Source of the DNA: Cryobacterium sp. Y82 | Lineage (GTDB): Bacteria; Actinomycetota; Actinomycetes; Actinomycetales; Microbacteriaceae | DNA: 64,000 bases | Direction: 5' to 3' | Assembly: GCF_002929495.1 (NCBI RefSeq) | Contig: NZ_PJJJ01000036.1 | Location: 192,504-256,503, forward strand | Shown here: piece after piece, positions 33,874 to 43,858 of the stretch | Layout of the letters: each line of letters starts with the position of its first letter | Numbering within the stretch: the first letter of the stretch is position 1 | Translations under genes and position numbers: made by a program | Notes under the pieces: model-generated | Database searches by the model: none | Seen by the model: the letters and a program-made list of their open reading frames with translations, nothing else | Told to the model about the DNA's origin: nothing

Positions 33874-34239
33874 ATGACTGACAATCACCCCGAGCTTTCC
33901 GGCTACGAGCCGAATGAGAATTACCGCCCGCTGCGCGGCAAGCATTTCGCAACCATTTTGCGGGTCGTCGTCGTGCTCGGGTTGATAGCCCTGGTGGTGC
34001 CGGGTGTACTCACGACCATGCGGGTCGCCTCCGACACCGCCGCCAACGCCTGCGCGACCGCAGTGGCCCAGTACTATCCGTTCGCCGTCGACTTCGACGC
34101 TCGCTTCGACCTTGCCGGACCCGGCGGGTTCGGCTGGCAGTGCTACGCCATCGACCAGAACGAGCGCGACACCTTCGTGACGTCGCTCGGAATCATTCCC
34201 TCGGCGCCGCGCCAGATCACCCCGGGCACCCCCAGCTAG
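33874..34239 (+). CDS. Small single-pass membrane protein, unknown function
   Basis: 121 aa from the ATG at 33874. A polar N-terminus (about 26 residues, YEPNENYRPLRGKHFATILR), one membrane helix (~27-47, VVVVLGLIALVVPGVL) and an external C-terminal half with two Cys (NACATAVAQYY and GFGWQCYAI) that could form a disulfide. I do not recognise a named family; similar proteins occur in Microbacteriaceae as hypotheticals (recollection, not checked). There is no strong Shine-Dalgarno and it is isolated between gnd's terminator and a nested palindrome. Confidence 0.7.
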   Translation: MTDNHPELSGYEPNENYRPLRGKHFATILRVVVVLGLIALVVPGVLTTMRVASDTAANACATAVAQYYPFAVDFDARFDLAGPGGFGWQCYAIDQNERDTFVTSLGIIPSAPRQITPGTPS

Positions 34240-34280
34240 CAAACCCTTGCGCGCTAAGTGGGCGTCCTCGCGCGCTGGGT

Positions 34281-34394
34281 CGCCGAGCCGTGAGTTTCAC
34301 TGAGTCCACACCGTCGAGCCGTGAGTCTTGACCCCAAAATGGCGTCAAATCGCTCCCTACTCACGACTCGGGCATCAAAACTCACCGCTCGGCG
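34281..34394. repeat. Nested palindromic intergenic element, GTGAGTTT core
   Basis: Outer arms CGCCGAGCCGTGAGTTT (34281-34297) and 34378-34394 pair 16 of 17. Inner arms CGAGCCGTGAGT (34315-34326) and ACTCACGACTCG (34359-34370) pair 11 of 12. The left inner and outer arms are also direct repeats of each other. It occupies the 358-base gap between a hypothetical gene and the end of prs. The rest of the gap (34395-34597) shows no gene that I can support. Confidence 0.8.
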
Positions 34395-34597
34395 AGCGGA
34401 ACCCTGCGAGTTGCCATTTTCGGCCCCACGCACAGTCCAACGCGCGGGGAGTGAGGCCGCGCGAACGTGCGAATGCCAGCGAAACGGGCGAGAATCGTGC
34501 ATTCTTGGCGCAGTTGGAGAAGGGCGCAGTTAACGATCGGGAGGCGGCGGCCGCAGCCGACGCCTCCCGAATTCCGCCACTTTTGCGACTTAGGGCG

Positions 34598-35575
<978 letters not shown>

Positions 35576-37027
35576 CTATTCTCCAGTCTTTTCGCTGCTT
35601 GTGAGGCGCAGGCTTGCTGCCGCCGCTGTATCGGCGGCTGTGCCCGGACGGTTGAGGTGAACCCAACCGTCCATGTTGCGTTGAGGGGCCACGTTGATGG
35701 CGAGTGCACCGGCCGGAACGCTCTTGCGAACGACTGTGCCAGCCCCTGTATACGCCCCGTCACCAATTGTAATCGGCGCGACGAACACGTTGTGCGACCC
35801 GGTGCGCACGTGCGACCCGATCGCGGAGTGATGTTTGGCCACGCCGTCGTAGTTGGCGAAGATTGTGCCGGCACCGATATTCGATCCCACGCCGACCGTG
35901 GCATCGCCAACGTAGCTCAGGTGGGGCACCTTGCTGCCGGCGCCGATCTGCACGTTCTTGGTCTCGACGAAGGCCCCGATTTTACCGTCAGCGCCGAGCA
36001 CGGTATTCGGGCGCAGGTACGAGAATGGCCCGACAGACGCGCGCGCCTCGATCACAGCCAATGTTGCGTCCGTGCGATTCACCCGGGCTCCTTCGCCGAT
36101 CTCGCAGTCGCGCAGGGTGGTGTCGGGTCCGATGATGGCGCCAGTGGCCACCACGGTGGCCCCGACGATCTGGGTGCCAGGCAGCAGGGTCACGTCGGGC
36201 GCGAGCACAGCCTTCAGATCGATCCAGGTGGTGGCCGGGTCCTGCACGGTCACACCGGCGAGCTGCCAGCCACGCACGATCAGGGCGTTGAGTTTTTGCG
36301 CGGTGTCCCCCAGCTGGGCGCGGTCGTTGATGCCGGCCACGATCCAGGCGTCAGCGACGGGAACGGCGCTCACCTCGGAGCCAGCCCGACGCAAAAGTTC
36401 GATCACATCGGTGAGGTATTTCTCGCCCTGCGCGTTCGCGGTGGTCAGCTGCGCCAGCTGCTCGCGCAGCGCGGCCAGACCAAACAGGTAGACGCCCGCG
36501 TTGATCTCGGTGACGGCCAGTTCGGCATCTGTCGCATCTTTTTGCTCAACAATGCGGTCGAACGCACCCTCGACCGAGCGGATGATGCGCCCATAGCCGG
36601 TCGCATCGTCCGGGTAGGCGGACAGCACGGTTCCCGCCGCTGCGCCCTTGCGGTGGGAGGCGATGAACGAGGCGAGGGTTGCGGCGTTCAACAGCGGCAC
36701 GTCGCCGTTGATGACGAGCACGTCACCGTCGAAATCGGCGGGGAGGGCGGCGAGGGCCTGTTCGACGGCGCGGCCGGTGCCGGGAATCTCATCTTGGTCA
36801 ACAATGGTGCTTTCGGGCAGGTCTTCGGCCACGACAGCGGCGAGCAGGTCACGTTCGTGCCGCACAACGGTTACGACATGCGCGGCCTCGAGCGCGCGCG
36901 CGGTGGCCAGTACGTGGCTGACGATGGGCACTCCGGCGAGCGGATGCAGCAGCTTCGGCAGGCTGGATTTCATGCGCGTACCCTGGCCGGCGGCCAACAC
37001 AATGATGGCGAGGCGGGCGTCTGTCAC
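35576..37027 (-). CDS. glmU: Bifunctional GlmU (UDP-GlcNAc pyrophosphorylase/GlcN-1-P acetyltransferase)
   Basis: 483 aa from a GTG at 37027 (AGGA upstream); a longer frame would run into tRNA-Gln and is rejected. N-terminal uridyltransferase: LAIIVLAAGQGTRMKSSLPK, INGDVPLLN, EINAGVYLF. C-terminal left-handed beta-helix of hexapeptide repeats: IIGPDTTLRDCEIGEG, VGVGSNIGAGTIFANYDG and the acetyltransferase active site near KHHSAIGSHVRTGS. It makes UDP-GlcNAc for the cell wall. Confidence 0.96.
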   Translation of the reverse strand: MTDARLAIIVLAAGQGTRMKSSLPKLLHPLAGVPIVSHVLATARALEAAHVVTVVRHERDLLAAVVAEDLPESTIVDQDEIPGTGRAVEQALAALPADFDGDVLVINGDVPLLNAATLASFIASHRKGAAAGTVLSAYPDDATGYGRIIRSVEGAFDRIVEQKDATDAELAVTEINAGVYLFGLAALREQLAQLTTANAQGEKYLTDVIELLRRAGSEVSAVPVADAWIVAGINDRAQLGDTAQKLNALIVRGWQLAGVTVQDPATTWIDLKAVLAPDVTLLPGTQIVGATVVATGAIIGPDTTLRDCEIGEGARVNRTDATLAVIEARASVGPFSYLRPNTVLGADGKIGAFVETKNVQIGAGSKVPHLSYVGDATVGVGSNIGAGTIFANYDGVAKHHSAIGSHVRTGSHNVFVAPITIGDGAYTGAGTVVRKSVPAGALAINVAPQRNMDGWVHLNRPGTAADTAAAASLRLTSSEKTGE

Positions 37028-37057
37028 AGGATTCCTAACACGTAGAGAGAGTGAGGG

Positions 37058-37129
37058 CTCCGCCACCAGGATTCGAACCTGGACCGAACAACTCCAAAGG
37101 TTGCCGTGCTGCCGTTACACTATGGCGGA
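37058..37129 (-). tRNA. tRNA-Gln (anticodon UUG)
   Basis: A 72-nt cloverleaf: acceptor TCCGCCA/TGGCGGA with discriminator G, anticodon loop CTTTGGA between CAAC-type stems, T arm CCAGG-TTCGAAT-CCTGG. CCA is not fully encoded (CC follows). It lies 31 bases upstream of glmU on the same strand. Confidence 0.95.
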
Positions 37130-37238
37130 CCATGCTGGCCGGGGCCAGCAACCAGTCAAGTCTGCCAGATTCTGGCGGCCCGCGACGCCGCTGGCACCCT
37201 CTCGGCGCTTCTGCGCGAAGAAACCCCCGGATAAGCGG

Positions 37239-37244
37239 GATAAT
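37239..37244 (+). promoter_or_regulatory. Predicted -10 element for leaderless marR mRNA
   Basis: GATAAT is followed by GGAGCA and then the ATG at 37251. GGAG is only two bases from the start, too close to be a useful ribosome binding site. Confidence 0.4.
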
Positions 37245-37250
37245 GGAGCA

Positions 37251-37742
37251 ATGCCTGGCCATGATGAAGTCGACCGAATCGTCGATTCGTGGCTGCGCGA
37301 ACGGCCCGATCTTGATTTTGCGCCGCTGCAGGTACTCAGCCGAGTCGCGCGGTTGTCGAAGCACCTCGACCGGGCCCGCCGCACGGCCTTCTCCCGCTCG
37401 GAGCTCGCGTCGTGGGAGTTCGATGTGCTCTCGGCCCTGCGCCGTGCTGGCACCCCCTACGAGCTCAGCCCGAAAGCCCTGCTGCAGCAGACCCTCGTTT
37501 CCAGCGGCACCATGACGAACCGCATCGACCGTCTCGTCGACCGCAATCTCGTCAAGCGCCGCTCCGCACCCAACGACGGCCGCGGCATCCTTGTGGGTAT
37601 GACGCCGGCCGGTCTTAGCCGAGTGGATGCCGCCATCACCCGGCTCGTCGACGCCGAAGCCGAGCTGCTTCACACCCTTTCGGTGACCGATCAGGAGCGG
37701 CTGGCCGGCCTGCTGCGAAAGCTCAGCCTCGACTTCGACTAG
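37251..37742 (+). CDS. MarR family transcriptional regulator
   Basis: 163 aa. Winged-helix MarR core: FSRSELASWEFDVLSALRRAG, TLVSSGTMTNRIDRLVDRNLVKR (recognition helix) and APNDGRGILVGMTPAGLSRVD (wing). N- and C-terminal helices form the dimer interface. It is convergent with the metI-metN-metQ unit with a 9-base gap, so there is no shared promoter; its targets are unknown. Confidence 0.92.
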   Translation: MPGHDEVDRIVDSWLRERPDLDFAPLQVLSRVARLSKHLDRARRTAFSRSELASWEFDVLSALRRAGTPYELSPKALLQQTLVSSGTMTNRIDRLVDRNLVKRRSAPNDGRGILVGMTPAGLSRVDAAITRLVDAEAELLHTLSVTDQERLAGLLRKLSLDFD

Positions 37743-37751
37743 CAGCTGCCC

Positions 37752-38411
37752 CTAACGACGCAGGGCCTTGCGCGCGAGATAGTTGCCGAAGAACTGCACG
37801 AACTGCACCAGCACGATGATCAGCAGCACGGCCGCCCAGGTCACGATGGGGTTGAACTGACGGTAGCCATAGAGCAGCGCAAAATTACCCAGGCCCCCGC
37901 CACCGACGTAACCGGCAACGGCCGACATGTCCACGAGCGCGACGAAAATGAACGTGTAGCCGAGAATCAGCGGCCCAAGCGCCTCGGGCAGTAAAACCGT
38001 GAAGATGATGCGAATCGGCCCGGCACCGACACTGCGAGCGGCGTCGATCACGCCGGGCGTCACTGTCAGCAGGTTCTGCTCCACGATGCGAGCCATGGCG
38101 AAGGAGGCGGCGAGAGCGATCGTGAAGATGATCGCGTTGTTACCGATGCCGCTGCCGGTGACGGCCCGAGCCAACGGTTGCGCCGCCGCCAGAAAGATGA
38201 TGAACGGAATCGGGCGAATGAAGTTGACCAGCAGGTTGAGCACGAAGAACAACGGCTTGTTCTCGAGGATGCTGCCAGCCCTGGTCAGGTAGAGCCCGAG
38301 ACCGACCAGCAAGCCGCCCACGCCGCCGAAGAACAGGGTCATCGCGACGATGTACAGGGTCTCGTAGGTGGCCGTCCACAGTTCGGGCAGCAGGTCGATG
38401 AGTGCATCCAT
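37752..38411 (-). CDS. metI: Methionine ABC transporter permease MetI
   Basis: 219 aa. Five membrane helices. It begins IDLLPELWTATYETLYIVAMT and has the inner-membrane permease loop VTPGVIDAARSVGAGPIRIIF (EAA-like), followed by ALGPLILGYTFIFVALVDMSAVAGY. It forms the channel for D/L-methionine with MetN. The ATG at 38411 lies one base after the metN stop. Last gene of metQ-metQ-metN-metI. Confidence 0.93.
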   Translation of the reverse strand: MDALIDLLPELWTATYETLYIVAMTLFFGGVGGLLVGLGLYLTRAGSILENKPLFFVLNLLVNFIRPIPFIIFLAAAQPLARAVTGSGIGNNAIIFTIALAASFAMARIVEQNLLTVTPGVIDAARSVGAGPIRIIFTVLLPEALGPLILGYTFIFVALVDMSAVAGYVGGGGLGNFALLYGYRQFNPIVTWAAVLLIIVLVQFVQFFGNYLARKALRR

Positions 38412-38412
38412 G

Positions 38413-39441
38413 TCAGCGCACCTCCGTGACGGTCGTGAGCGTTCGAATGTGGGCGAGCACCTGGTCAATGACCGGGTCTGCGCCAGTGAGCGCGAGGGTG
38501 AGGTGCCCGAACGGGCGCCCCTGAATCTCGTTGATGCCGCCATAGACGACCTCGAAGGCCACTCCGGCGCTCGAGAACTCGCCGAAGACGGCCTTCTGGT
38601 CGACCGCGCTGTCGCGAAAGGCCAGCGTCACGATGCGGCCCGTGTGCCGCTCACGCAACACGGCGAGTTCGGCGGGCGACGGAATCCCCTTGACCACGGT
38701 CGAGACGAAACGAGCGGATGCCGCGGCTTGCGGGTTCGAGAACACGTCGAAGACGGGGCCACGTTCGATGACTCGCCCCTGATCCATCACGGCGACCTTG
38801 GTCGCGATCGTCTGGATGACATCCATTTCGTGGGTGATCACGATGATCGTGATCCCGAATTCGGCATTCACACGCTTGAGCAGAGCGAGCACCTCGTGCG
38901 TGGTTTCCGGGTCGAGCGCGCTAGTGGCTTCATCAGCGAGCAGAATGCTCGGCTGGGTGGCGAGGGCGCGGGCGATGCCGACCCGCTGCTTCTGCCCACC
39001 GGAGAGTTGGTCGGGAAAAGACCCGGCCTTGTCGGCGAGGCCGACGAAGTCGAGCAATTCGGCCACGCGGGCGGCGCGCTCATGTTTGGGGCGCCCGGCC
39101 ACTTCGAGCGGGTAGGCCACGTTCCGAGCCACCGTGCGGGAGCCGAGCAGGTTGAACTGTTGAAAGATCATGCCAATTCCGAGGCGCACCTTGCGCAATT
39201 CGCGCTCCGGCAACACGGCGATATCCTGCCCATCGACGATGATCTCGCCGCTCGTTGACTGTTCCAGAGCATTCACGAGTCGCACGAGAGTGCTCTTGCC
39301 GGCACCGGAGTATCCGATGATTCCATAGATGTCCCCGGCCTCCACGTCGAGACTGACCGAGTCGATCGCCGTAACGCTCGGTGCGCCCTTGCTCGCGGGC
39401 GGGTACACCTTGCTGACATTTCTCAGGCTTACTAGAGCCAT
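38413..39441 (-). CDS. metN: Methionine ABC transporter ATP-binding protein MetN
   Basis: 342 aa from the ATG at 39441 behind TTGAGGAAC. Walker A GYSGAGKSTLVR, signature LSGGQKQRVGIARAL, Walker B LLADEATSALDP, switch His in VITHEMDV, and a C-terminal ACT-like NIL domain (~260-342, AFRDSAVDQKAVFGEFSSAG) that senses methionine and inhibits transport. It pairs with the adjacent MetI and two MetQ lipoproteins. Confidence 0.94.
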   Translation of the reverse strand: MALVSLRNVSKVYPPASKGAPSVTAIDSVSLDVEAGDIYGIIGYSGAGKSTLVRLVNALEQSTSGEIIVDGQDIAVLPERELRKVRLGIGMIFQQFNLLGSRTVARNVAYPLEVAGRPKHERAARVAELLDFVGLADKAGSFPDQLSGGQKQRVGIARALATQPSILLADEATSALDPETTHEVLALLKRVNAEFGITIIVITHEMDVIQTIATKVAVMDQGRVIERGPVFDVFSNPQAAASARFVSTVVKGIPSPAELAVLRERHTGRIVTLAFRDSAVDQKAVFGEFSSAGVAFEVVYGGINEIQGRPFGHLTLALTGADPVIDQVLAHIRTLTTVTEVR

Positions 39442-39577
39442 CCGTTGTTCCTCAAAAACCTTCTTGTTGCTGATGTATCGTGATGTCGCGCCGGGGAATG
39501 CAAACGGGCAGTCTCGGCTATCGGGTCGATGTACGCCGCAGGCAGAACCGAGACTACTCACGCGGTGACGCTGATGC

Positions 39578-40468
39578 TTACTTCCGAGCGGTCGTGTCTG
39601 CCTCGACCGAGGCGCGCGACGCTTCCAGCTCGGACACGGGCGTCGTCAACAGCACGGCCGTGTCGCCGGAAGCTTCACGAACGCCATCTTGAACGGCCTT
39701 CGTGGTCTGGTAGATCTCGACGAGCTTCTGGTACGTCGCGTTGTCTTTGTCCTCCGCGCGCGCTGCAAACACGTTTGCATAGGGCACGGACTTGGCATCG
39801 GCCGGATCGTCCTGGGCGATGGCGTCCGAGAAACTAAGCCCGGCCTTTCCCACAAACTCGTTGTTGACGATCGCGGCGGCGACGTCGGGCAGCGACGTCG
39901 TAGTGAGCGACGCGTCGAGAGCCGTCACATTCACCCGTGACGCAGCGGTGTCGATGTCGTCGAGTGACGACGAAATCGTGCCGCCGTCGGTGAGCTCGAT
40001 CAGACCAACTGACTGCAGTACGACGAGCGCGCGGGCCATGTTGCTCTGGTCATTGGGCACGGCCACCGTGTCGCCCTTCTGAATCTCGTCGACGCTGGTG
40101 TACTGCGTGGAATAGAGACCCAGCGGGTAGATTGCAGTGGCGCCGATTGCCGAGAGGTCCTGGCTGCTCGCTACGTTGTAGTTGGCCAGGTAGACGACAG
40201 TCTGAAATTGATTGAGGTCGATTTCAGCGGCGGTCAGGGCAGGGTTCGGCTGCTCGTAGGTGGCGAAGTTGACCAGGTCGACCGTGATTCCCGCGTCGGC
40301 TGCGGCTTGGGTGAAGGCGTCCCAGTACGGTTCGCTCTCGTCGACGACACCGATCTTCACGACGTCGTCACTGCCAGCAGCGCCTGCGCACCCGGCCAGT
40401 AGCGCAGCAAGCGGCAGGATCGCGAGTGCGGCCAGTACGGACTTCTTGAGGGGACGGGGCTTTTTCAT
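39578..40468 (-). CDS. metQ: MetQ/NlpA family substrate-binding lipoprotein (copy 1)
   Basis: 296 aa. The signal peptide ends in the lipobox LLAGC (residue ~25). The NlpA fold is clear: VKIGVVDESEPYWDAF, VNFATYEQPNPALTAAEIDLNQFQ, IAIYPLGLYS-type and TVAVPNDQSNMARAL. It captures methionine outside the membrane for MetNI. Paralogous to the next gene upstream with the same length and frame. It lies between metN and the duplication scar at 40602-40740. Confidence 0.93.
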   Translation of the reverse strand: MKKPRPLKKSVLAALAILPLAALLAGCAGAAGSDDVVKIGVVDESEPYWDAFTQAAADAGITVDLVNFATYEQPNPALTAAEIDLNQFQTVVYLANYNVASSQDLSAIGATAIYPLGLYSTQYTSVDEIQKGDTVAVPNDQSNMARALVVLQSVGLIELTDGGTISSSLDDIDTAASRVNVTALDASLTTTSLPDVAAAIVNNEFVGKAGLSFSDAIAQDDPADAKSVPYANVFAARAEDKDNATYQKLVEIYQTTKAVQDGVREASGDTAVLLTTPVSELEASRASVEADTTARK

Positions 40469-40601
40469 GGAGGGTCTCTTTCGCTGTGTGAATTCCCCGA
40501 GAGCGCCGATGGCGATTATGGGCACAGCGATTATTTGGGCACAGAGCAACCCTGGGTGTTGGGGGTGGGGGTCTGTGCCGCAGCTCTGCGAGGCACTCAT
40601 T

Positions 40602-40740
40602 AACGATACGTGCCGAAGCTGCGACCCGTGGCCCGCGCCGACATACTGCGTCACAGCTTCTGCGACGGTAGCCCTCGCTCAGCCCGGTAAGTTCGACCCA
40701 GCGGCTTTCGAGCGTGGCGACGGTCTCTTCGAGCTGACTC
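40602..40740 (-). pseudogene. Duplicated 3' end of the ABC-F gene (scar of metQ duplication)
   Basis: This stretch is about 80-85% identical by eye to 41854-41991, which holds the last ~20 codons of the ABC-F gene and its downstream flank. On the minus strand it still reads LEETVATLESRWVELTGLSEG beside the real LEETVAALETRWVELTELIEG. It sits upstream of metQ copy 1 just as the real end sits upstream of copy 2, so the duplicated unit was metQ plus the end of the ABC-F gene. No promoter or start is attached. The rest of the 376-base gap (40469-40601, 40741-40844) shows nothing that I can name. Confidence 0.88.
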
Positions 40741-40844
40741 GAGCCATCCGTTCTGCCTCGCTCACTTCGTCTATTGCCGCTGAACACAACAGCGCAGTCC
40801 ACGGCTGGTGTTCCATGCAGCTGCGCTGTTCGTGAATCGGATGC

Positions 40845-41735
40845 TTACTGGGCGGCCTTGATCTCGGCCTGAATGCCGGCCAAGGACTCTTCAAGATCGG
40901 CCACCGGGGTGGTCAGCATCACAGCGGTGTCGCCGGACACCGCGAACACGCCGTCTTGCACATCCTGGCTGTTCTGGAAGATCTCTACGAGCTTCTGGAA
41001 CGTCTCGTTGTTCTTGTCTTCGTCGCGGGAGACGAAGATGTTCGCGTAAGGCAGGGCTTTCGGGTCGGTCGCGTCGTCGGTGGCGATGGCGTCCTCGAAC
41101 TTGAGCCCGCCCTTCTCGGCGAAGTCATTGTTGATGACTGCGGCAGCAACGTCGGGCAGCGAGGCCAACGTGAGCGACGCCTCGAGGGCCGTGACCTTGA
41201 CCTTTGAGGCCTCCTCGTCAATGTCATCGAGGCCGGAGTAGATCGTGCCGCCGTCAGTCAGCTCGATGAGTCCGTTGGACTGCAGTAGCACGAGGGCGCG
41301 GGCCTGGTTGCTGTCGTCGTCGGGCACGGCGACGGTGTCGCCCGTGACGATGTCGTCGACGTTGCTGTACTCGGAGGAGTACAGGGCGATCGGGTAGATG
41401 GCTGTGGCGCCGATCGGGGCCAGGTTTTCACTGCTCGCCTCGTTGTACTCGGCGAGGTAGGCGATGTGCTGGAACTGGTTGAGGTCGACCTCACCGGCGG
41501 CGAGGGCCGGGTTCCCCTGTGGGTACTGTGCGAAGTTGACGATCTCGATCTCAATGCCCTCGGCCGCGGCGGCCTCGGTGTAAACCGCCCAGTACGAGTC
41601 GCTGGCCCCGACGACGCCGATCTTGATGGCGTCACCGTCGGTACCCGTTGCGGGCCCGTCGGATGCTCCGGCACAGCCGGCCAGCAGCGCGACGAGCGGT
41701 ACGACGGCGAGGGCGGCTAGCAGTTTCTTCTTCAC
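40845..41735 (-). CDS. metQ: MetQ/NlpA family substrate-binding lipoprotein (copy 2)
   Basis: 296 aa. It begins KKKLLAALAVVPLVALLAGC with a lipobox at residue ~21, then IKIGVVGASDSYWAVYTEAA, VNFAQYPQGNPALAAGEVDL and YSSEYSNVDDIVTGDTVAVP. Same fold and length as copy 1 but clearly diverged, especially at the N-terminus and C-terminal tail, so the two may differ in ligand preference (e.g. L- and D-methionine or formyl-methionine peptides; inference). The whole metQ-metQ-metN-metI set is on one strand. Confidence 0.93.
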   Translation of the reverse strand: MKKKLLAALAVVPLVALLAGCAGASDGPATGTDGDAIKIGVVGASDSYWAVYTEAAAAEGIEIEIVNFAQYPQGNPALAAGEVDLNQFQHIAYLAEYNEASSENLAPIGATAIYPIALYSSEYSNVDDIVTGDTVAVPDDDSNQARALVLLQSNGLIELTDGGTIYSGLDDIDEEASKVKVTALEASLTLASLPDVAAAVINNDFAEKGGLKFEDAIATDDATDPKALPYANIFVSRDEDKNNETFQKLVEIFQNSQDVQDGVFAVSGDTAVMLTTPVADLEESLAGIQAEIKAAQ

Positions 41736-41919
41736 AATGATTCCTTCGAACGATCTGGGGGTTTAGTCGCTCCCGGGCGCACAGCAACGACCGGTCTTAC
41801 CAGAGGGCTGCGCTCTCGAAGAGCTGGGTACCGCGGCTGCGCGGGTACCCTTCAACGATACGCGCCGAAACTGCGACGCGTGGGCCTCTAGGACACACTG
41901 CGTCACAGCTTCTGCGCCG

Positions 41920-43713
41920 TCAGCCCTCGATCAGCTCGGTAAGTTCGACCCAGCGGGTTTCGAGAGCGGCGACGGTCTCTTCAAGTTCGCTCAACTTCAC
42001 GCCGAGCGCGCCGAGACCGGCAAAGTCGGACTGGTCATGCGCGGCGAGCTTCTCGTGCTTGAGAGCGATGCGCTCCTGCAGTTTAACCACCTTGCGGTCG
42101 ATCGAACCGAGCTCCTTCTGGGCATTGCGCAGTTCCGCGCCGCCAAGAGTAGGGATCTTTTTGGTCGCGCCGCCGGCATCCGCGGGCGTTCCGGAAGCCG
42201 GGCCGGCGACAGCCTTGCGACGCACCTCGAGATACTGGTCTACCCCGCCGGGCAGGTGACGAAAGCCGCCATCCATGACCGCGTACTGGTTGTCGGTGAC
42301 ACGCTCGATCAGGTATCGGTCGTGCGAGACAACGAGAAGGGTGCCGGGGAAGGAGTCGAGCAGGTCTTCCATGGCGGCGAGCATGTCGGTGTCGAGGTCG
42401 TTGGTGGGCTCATCGAGGATGAGAACGTTGGGCTCGTCGAGCACGATCAACAGCAGCTGCAGGCGACGCTTCTGACCACCGGAGAGGTCCTTGACCTGGG
42501 TGGTGAGCTGGGCGCTGAGAAAGCCCATGCGTTCGAGCATCTGGCCCGGCGTGATCTCCTTGCCGCCGGCCATGTAGCTAGTCTTCTGCCGGCCGATGAC
42601 GTCGCTGACGCGGTCATTTCGAATCTCGTCGAGTTCAAACAGCTGCTGGGTGAGCACGGCGACCTTGATGGTCTTGCCACGCTTCACGTGGCCGGTCGTA
42701 GGCTGCAGGGTACCGGCGACCAGGTTGAGCAGCGTGGACTTGCCGGCACCGTTGACGCCCATGATGCCGGTGCGCTCCCCCGGCGCGATGCGCCAGGTGA
42801 TGTCGTTCAGCACAGTCTTGTCACCGAACTTCACGCCAATGTCGATGAGGTCGACGACGTCCTTGCCGAGGCGCTGCATGGCCATGGACTGCATCGAGAC
42901 GGTGTCGCGGGGCGGCGGCTCATTCTCGATCAGCACGTTCGCCGCATCGATGCGGAATTTGGGCTTCGCCGTGCGGGCCGGGGCGCCGCGGCGCAGCCAG
43001 GCCAGTTCCTTCTTCATGAGGTTCTGGCGCTTGGATTCGACCACGGAACTCATGCGGTCGCGCTCCACCCGCTGCAGGATGTAGGCGGCGTAGCCACCCT
43101 CGAAGGGTTCGATCAGGCGGTCGTGCACCTCCCAGGTGATGTTGCAGACCTCGTCGAGGAACCACCGGTCGTGGGTGACGACCACCAGTCCGCCGCTCTG
43201 GGCGGCCCAGCGGGTCTTGAGGTGACCGGCGAGCCAGGAGATGCCCTCCACGTCGAGGTGGTTGGTGGGCTCGTCAAGAAAGATGACGTCGTAGTCGCCG
43301 ATGAGTACGGCAGCGAGGGCCACCCGGCGACGTTGGCCACCGGAGAGGTCGTCAACGAGGGCGTCCCACGGAATGTCACGCACCAGGCCGCCGATGACGT
43401 CGCGTACCTTGGCGTCGCCCGCCCAAACGTGTTCTTCGATGCCGCCGACGATGGTGTGGCCGACGGTCTGGCCAGAGGCGAGGTCATCGGACTGGTCAAG
43501 CATGCCGATGGTGACACCGCGACGCCGGGTGACCCGGCCCTCGTCGGGTTCCATCCGGCCGGCCAAGAGGCGCATGAGAGTGGACTTGCCGTCGCCGTTC
43601 TTACCGACGACGCCGATGCGGTCGCCTTCGTTCAGGCCGGCGGTGACGCTGTCAAAGATGACGCGGGTAGGAAATTCGAGGTGCAGGGACTCAGCCCCGA
43701 GAAGATGTGCCAT
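41920..43713 (-). CDS. ABC-F family ATPase (ribosome-associated)
   Basis: 597 aa. Two ATPase domains: GKNGDGKSTLMRLLAG with LSGGQRRRVALAA and LDEPTNHLD, then GVNGAGKSTLLNLVAG with LSGGQKRRLQLLL and LDEPTNDLD. An interdomain linker (~220-285, VERDRMSSVVESKRQNLMKKE) is the P-site tRNA motif region. A coiled-coil C-terminus (~520-597) follows a Gly/Ala linker, as in Uup-type members. These proteins act on ribosomes, not in transport. TAAACT lies eight bases before the ATG. Confidence 0.93.
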   Translation of the reverse strand: MAHLLGAESLHLEFPTRVIFDSVTAGLNEGDRIGVVGKNGDGKSTLMRLLAGRMEPDEGRVTRRRGVTIGMLDQSDDLASGQTVGHTIVGGIEEHVWAGDAKVRDVIGGLVRDIPWDALVDDLSGGQRRRVALAAVLIGDYDVIFLDEPTNHLDVEGISWLAGHLKTRWAAQSGGLVVVTHDRWFLDEVCNITWEVHDRLIEPFEGGYAAYILQRVERDRMSSVVESKRQNLMKKELAWLRRGAPARTAKPKFRIDAANVLIENEPPPRDTVSMQSMAMQRLGKDVVDLIDIGVKFGDKTVLNDITWRIAPGERTGIMGVNGAGKSTLLNLVAGTLQPTTGHVKRGKTIKVAVLTQQLFELDEIRNDRVSDVIGRQKTSYMAGGKEITPGQMLERMGFLSAQLTTQVKDLSGGQKRRLQLLLIVLDEPNVLILDEPTNDLDTDMLAAMEDLLDSFPGTLLVVSHDRYLIERVTDNQYAVMDGGFRHLPGGVDQYLEVRRKAVAGPASGTPADAGGATKKIPTLGGAELRNAQKELGSIDRKVVKLQERIALKHEKLAAHDQSDFAGLGALGVKLSELEETVAALETRWVELTELIEG

Positions 43714-43756
43714 AGCCTCTAAGTTTACGGTACGGTCGCAGCCCCCGGATCAGCGA

Positions 43757-43848
43757 GCATAACTCCTGCAATTCGCCTACGTGCTGCGTGGCTCCCCCGG
43801 AACGACGCGGGCATTTCGCAGCCGTCCGGCAGATTGCAGGAGTTATGC
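43757..43848. repeat. 92-bp element with perfect 16-bp terminal inverted repeats
   Basis: GCATAACTCCTGCAAT (43757-43772) is the exact reverse complement of ATTGCAGGAGTTATGC (43833-43848), with a 60-base GC-rich centre containing a smaller partial hairpin. It lies between the ABC-F start and the end of ispE. It could be a REP-like or MITE-like unit; I see no flanking direct repeat. Confidence 0.8.
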
Positions 43849-43858
43849 CGGGAGGGGA

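Noticed and set aside
35657-37045. 462-codon open frame on the plus strand
   Set aside because: Antisense to glmU.
39442-40844. SAM riboswitch or T-box in front of the methionine transporter genes
   Set aside because: No SAM riboswitch or T-box hallmarks in the gaps; the 40602-40740 signal is explained by the ABC-F duplication.
42037-43722. 561-codon open frame on the plus strand
   Set aside because: Antisense to the ABC-F gene; no start signal or recognisable motif.
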